Source of the DNA: Methanobacterium sp.
Lineage (GTDB): Archaea > Methanobacteriota > Methanobacteria > Methanobacteriales > Methanobacteriaceae
Direction: 5' to 3'
Assembly: GCA_021372715.1 (NCBI GenBank)
Contig: JAJFTX010000002.1
Location: 1 to 6,772 of the forward strand
DNA length: 6,772 nucleotides
Part shown: piece after piece, positions 5,634 through 6,772 of the stretch
Position numbering within the stretch: position 1 is the first letter of the stretch
How the letters are laid out: every line of letters starts with the position of its first letter
Notes under the pieces: generated by a model
Told to the model about the DNA's origin: nothing
The model's database searches: none
What the model saw: the letters and a program-made list of their open reading frames with translations, nothing else
Position numbers and translations under genes: made by a program

Positions 5634-6011
5634 TTACTCTTCTTCTTTTAAAAGTTCATCAATATTCTTTTTACCTTTCTTGGCAACAACAGCGCTGATT
5701 TGTACAATATCATCAGATATAGTATTACCTCGTACGGTCTTTCTCTTGCGCTGTCCTGCTCTTTTAGGTTTAAAACCGGAACCTCCAGATAAGAGACTTC
5801 TTATCCTTCTAGGTCCTTCCACATCCTTTTTCATAGGGAAACCGTTTTTATCACTTCCCCCTGTTATTTTTAGAGTATATCCGTTTAAACCTATATTAGA
5901 AGCATCAAATTCCTCACCAATTCTTAGACCTAAGAACTGCTTGGAATTAGCAGCTGGGACTTCCATCTGATGGCTGCTTTCACCTTCTGAAATAACTAAT
6001 TTAAATGCCAA
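5634..6011 (-). CDS. rps6e: 30S ribosomal protein S6e
   Basis: Archaeal/eukaryotic small-subunit protein. In eukaryotes the longer S6 has a C-terminal helix phosphorylated by S6 kinase; the archaeal form, as here at 125 residues, lacks that tail. The sequence starts AFKLVIS and has the family signature GGSDKNGFPM (51-60), then GPRRIRSLLSGGSGFKP (66-82) and the basic GQRKRKTVRGNTISDDI (86-102), ending in an acidic LLKEEE. The start is TTG at 6011, behind GGAGGAG with five bases between; no ATG is available near the conserved N-terminus. It is followed after 16 bases by aIF2-gamma and was probably transcribed with it. Confidence 0.97.
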   Translation of the reverse strand: MAFKLVISEGESSHQMEVPAANSKQFLGLRIGEEFDASNIGLNGYTLKITGGSDKNGFPMKKDVEGPRRIRSLLSGGSGFKPKRAGQRKRKTVRGNTISDDIVQISAVVAKKGKKNIDELLKEEE

Positions 6012-6016
6012 TTTAT

Positions 6017-6023
6017 CTCCTCC
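6017..6023 (-). promoter_or_regulatory. Ribosome binding site for TTG start of rps6e
   Basis: The minus strand reads GGAGGAG five bases before the TTG at 6011, a strong site that supports the non-ATG start. Confidence 0.6.
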
Positions 6024-6046
6024 ACTTTAATTGCTTTTTCTTTACC

Positions 6047-6064
6047 ATATTATTTATCGTTTTT
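6047..6064 (-). promoter_or_regulatory. Candidate BRE/TATA promoter of rps6e and eif2g
   Basis: The minus strand reads AAAACG (6064-6059, BRE-like purines), then one T, then ATAAATAATAT (6057-6047), a TATA-like element. Initiation about 26 bases downstream of its centre would fall near 6026, just before the ribosome site at 6023-6017, a consistent short leader. The 74-base spacer after infB holds nothing else I recognise. Confidence 0.35.
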
Positions 6065-6085
6065 GGATGAATAATTTAAGTGTAA

Positions 6086-6772
6086 TTAGTAAATCCCCCA
6101 AGAAGGGTTTTCTTTTCTTTTAATATCCTGGATTTCCTGGAGTATATCCAGTTCATCTTCGCTTAATTTTGATTTTAGCTCTGATTCAAGTATTTTATAA
6201 TGTTTTTCAGGTATATTTACGTAAAGAGTCTCTCCTTCATCAAAATCACGCCCAAATAAAGCTTCTTTTATTGCCATGGCTACTTTTTGACCCTTTGACG
6301 CTGATTTAAGATTGTCACCCTTATCCTGCATGCTTTCCACCTTTCCAACCATGGAACCATCCTTTCTCATCAGACTGTAATCCTTCTTCACAGTTCCTCC
6401 TAGTACTTCAATACCAGCGATTGCTGGTTTACTATATCTAAATACTAGTTTAGGGATTATTCTTATTTTAGCTGGACGTATTATAGCTTCGAGATATTTT
6501 TCTCTTTTTCGTTCTTCTGCTGCTTTTAGCCATTCCTCATAATCTTCAGTAAGCTTGTATATCACATCTGCAGAGAAAAGTTTGACCTCTGAATTTTTAA
6601 GTTCTTCTGCAGCACTGGGTAGCAATTTCACATTGAAGGCGATGATCACCCCATGTAATGGATCTTCTTTTTTCACAATGGAAGCGTTTATAACATCTCT
6701 TCGAGATATATCACCAATATCAGCTGTCCTTATGGATATATCCATCTCTTTCAGCATGTTTACTAGTGCTTC
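6086..6772 (-). CDS. infB: Translation initiation factor aIF5B (IF-2 family), C-terminal part only
   Basis: GTPase that promotes ribosomal subunit joining in archaea and eukaryotes, homologous to bacterial IF-2. Only the last 228 residues are inside the window; archaeal proteins are about 590-600 long, so the GTPase domain and domain II lie beyond 6772. What is visible begins EALVNMLKEMDISIRTADIG, the end of domain III, where the frame is open to the edge. Then come the long linking helix region and domain IV, a beta-barrel that contacts the acceptor end of Met-tRNAi, with RIIPKLVFRYSKPAIAGIEV (about 103-122). It ends in the archaeal-type C-terminus PSWGIY. No intein is seen in this part. It is followed after 74 bases by rps6e. 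Confidence 0.96.
   Translation of the reverse strand, partial: EALVNMLKEMDISIRTADIGDISRRDVINASIVKKEDPLHGVIIAFNVKLLPSAAEELKNSEVKLFSADVIYKLTEDYEEWLKAAEERKREKYLEAIIRPAKIRIIPKLVFRYSKPAIAGIEVLGGTVKKDYSLMRKDGSMVGKVESMQDKGDNLKSASKGQKVAMAIKEALFGRDFDEGETLYVNIPEKHYKILESELKSKLSEDELDILQEIQDIKRKENPSWGIY

Noticed and set aside
5518..5970. A 150-codon plus-strand frame opposite rps6e and the start of aIF2-gamma
   Set aside because: It is antisense to two clearly conserved genes, has no recognisable domain, and appears to be a shadow of their codon use.
1..6772. tRNA, rRNA, CRISPR, insertion sequence or toxin-antitoxin module
   Set aside because: No cloverleaf, repeat array, transposase or antitoxin gene was seen; spacers are short and AT-rich, and the lone PIN gene has no partner typical of VapBC.

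Overview
The window looks like a piece of a methanogen chromosome from the order Methanobacteriales (Methanobacterium or a close relative). Every gene is archaeal in type: aIF5B, S6e, aIF2-gamma, Rpo7, Spt4, S24e, S27ae and the archaeal GTP-dependent dephospho-CoA kinase. The gene order matches what I recall of the Methanothermobacter thermautotrophicus locus. The spacers are very AT-rich, and several genes start at TTG or GTG behind good Shine-Dalgarno sites. The genus is an inference from memory of gene order, not a search.

All ten genes lie on the minus strand, so transcription runs from high to low coordinates. In that order they are: the C-terminal part of aIF5B (infB, cut by the window edge); ribosomal protein S6e; aIF2-gamma; a PIN-domain nuclease-like protein; family I inorganic pyrophosphatase; RNA polymerase subunit Rpo7 (E'); Spt4 (E''); GTP-dependent dephospho-CoA kinase; ribosomal proteins S24e and S27ae; and argininosuccinate lyase (argH, C-terminus cut by the window edge). 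There is no gene-free stretch over 300 bases. The longest spacers are about 178 bases (before Rpo7) and 151 bases (before the pyrophosphatase), and both probably hold promoters.

Functionally this is an information-processing cluster. It covers initiator-tRNA delivery (aIF2-gamma), subunit joining (aIF5B), three small-subunit proteins, the polymerase stalk subunit Rpo7 and the elongation factor Spt4. Pyrophosphatase pulls nucleotide polymerisation and aminoacylation forward by removing PPi. The dephospho-CoA kinase and ArgH are metabolic genes within or beside it. Two tight blocks are apparent: S6e, aIF2-gamma and PIN; and Rpo7, Spt4, CoA kinase, S24e and S27ae.

The observation most worth checking is in the PIN gene. 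Its best start (ATG at 4407, behind a strong GGAGGT) reads MASLNEAVLDANF and then hits a stop. The rest of the protein continues in the -1 frame. The break falls in a T5 run that also forms an A_AAT_TTT heptamer in the right phase. A one-base deletion or sequencing error is the simplest explanation. A -1 recoding event or a stop/restart is possible on paper. Otherwise the window is ordinary, well-conserved housekeeping DNA; I see no mobile element, CRISPR array, RNA gene or novel system.
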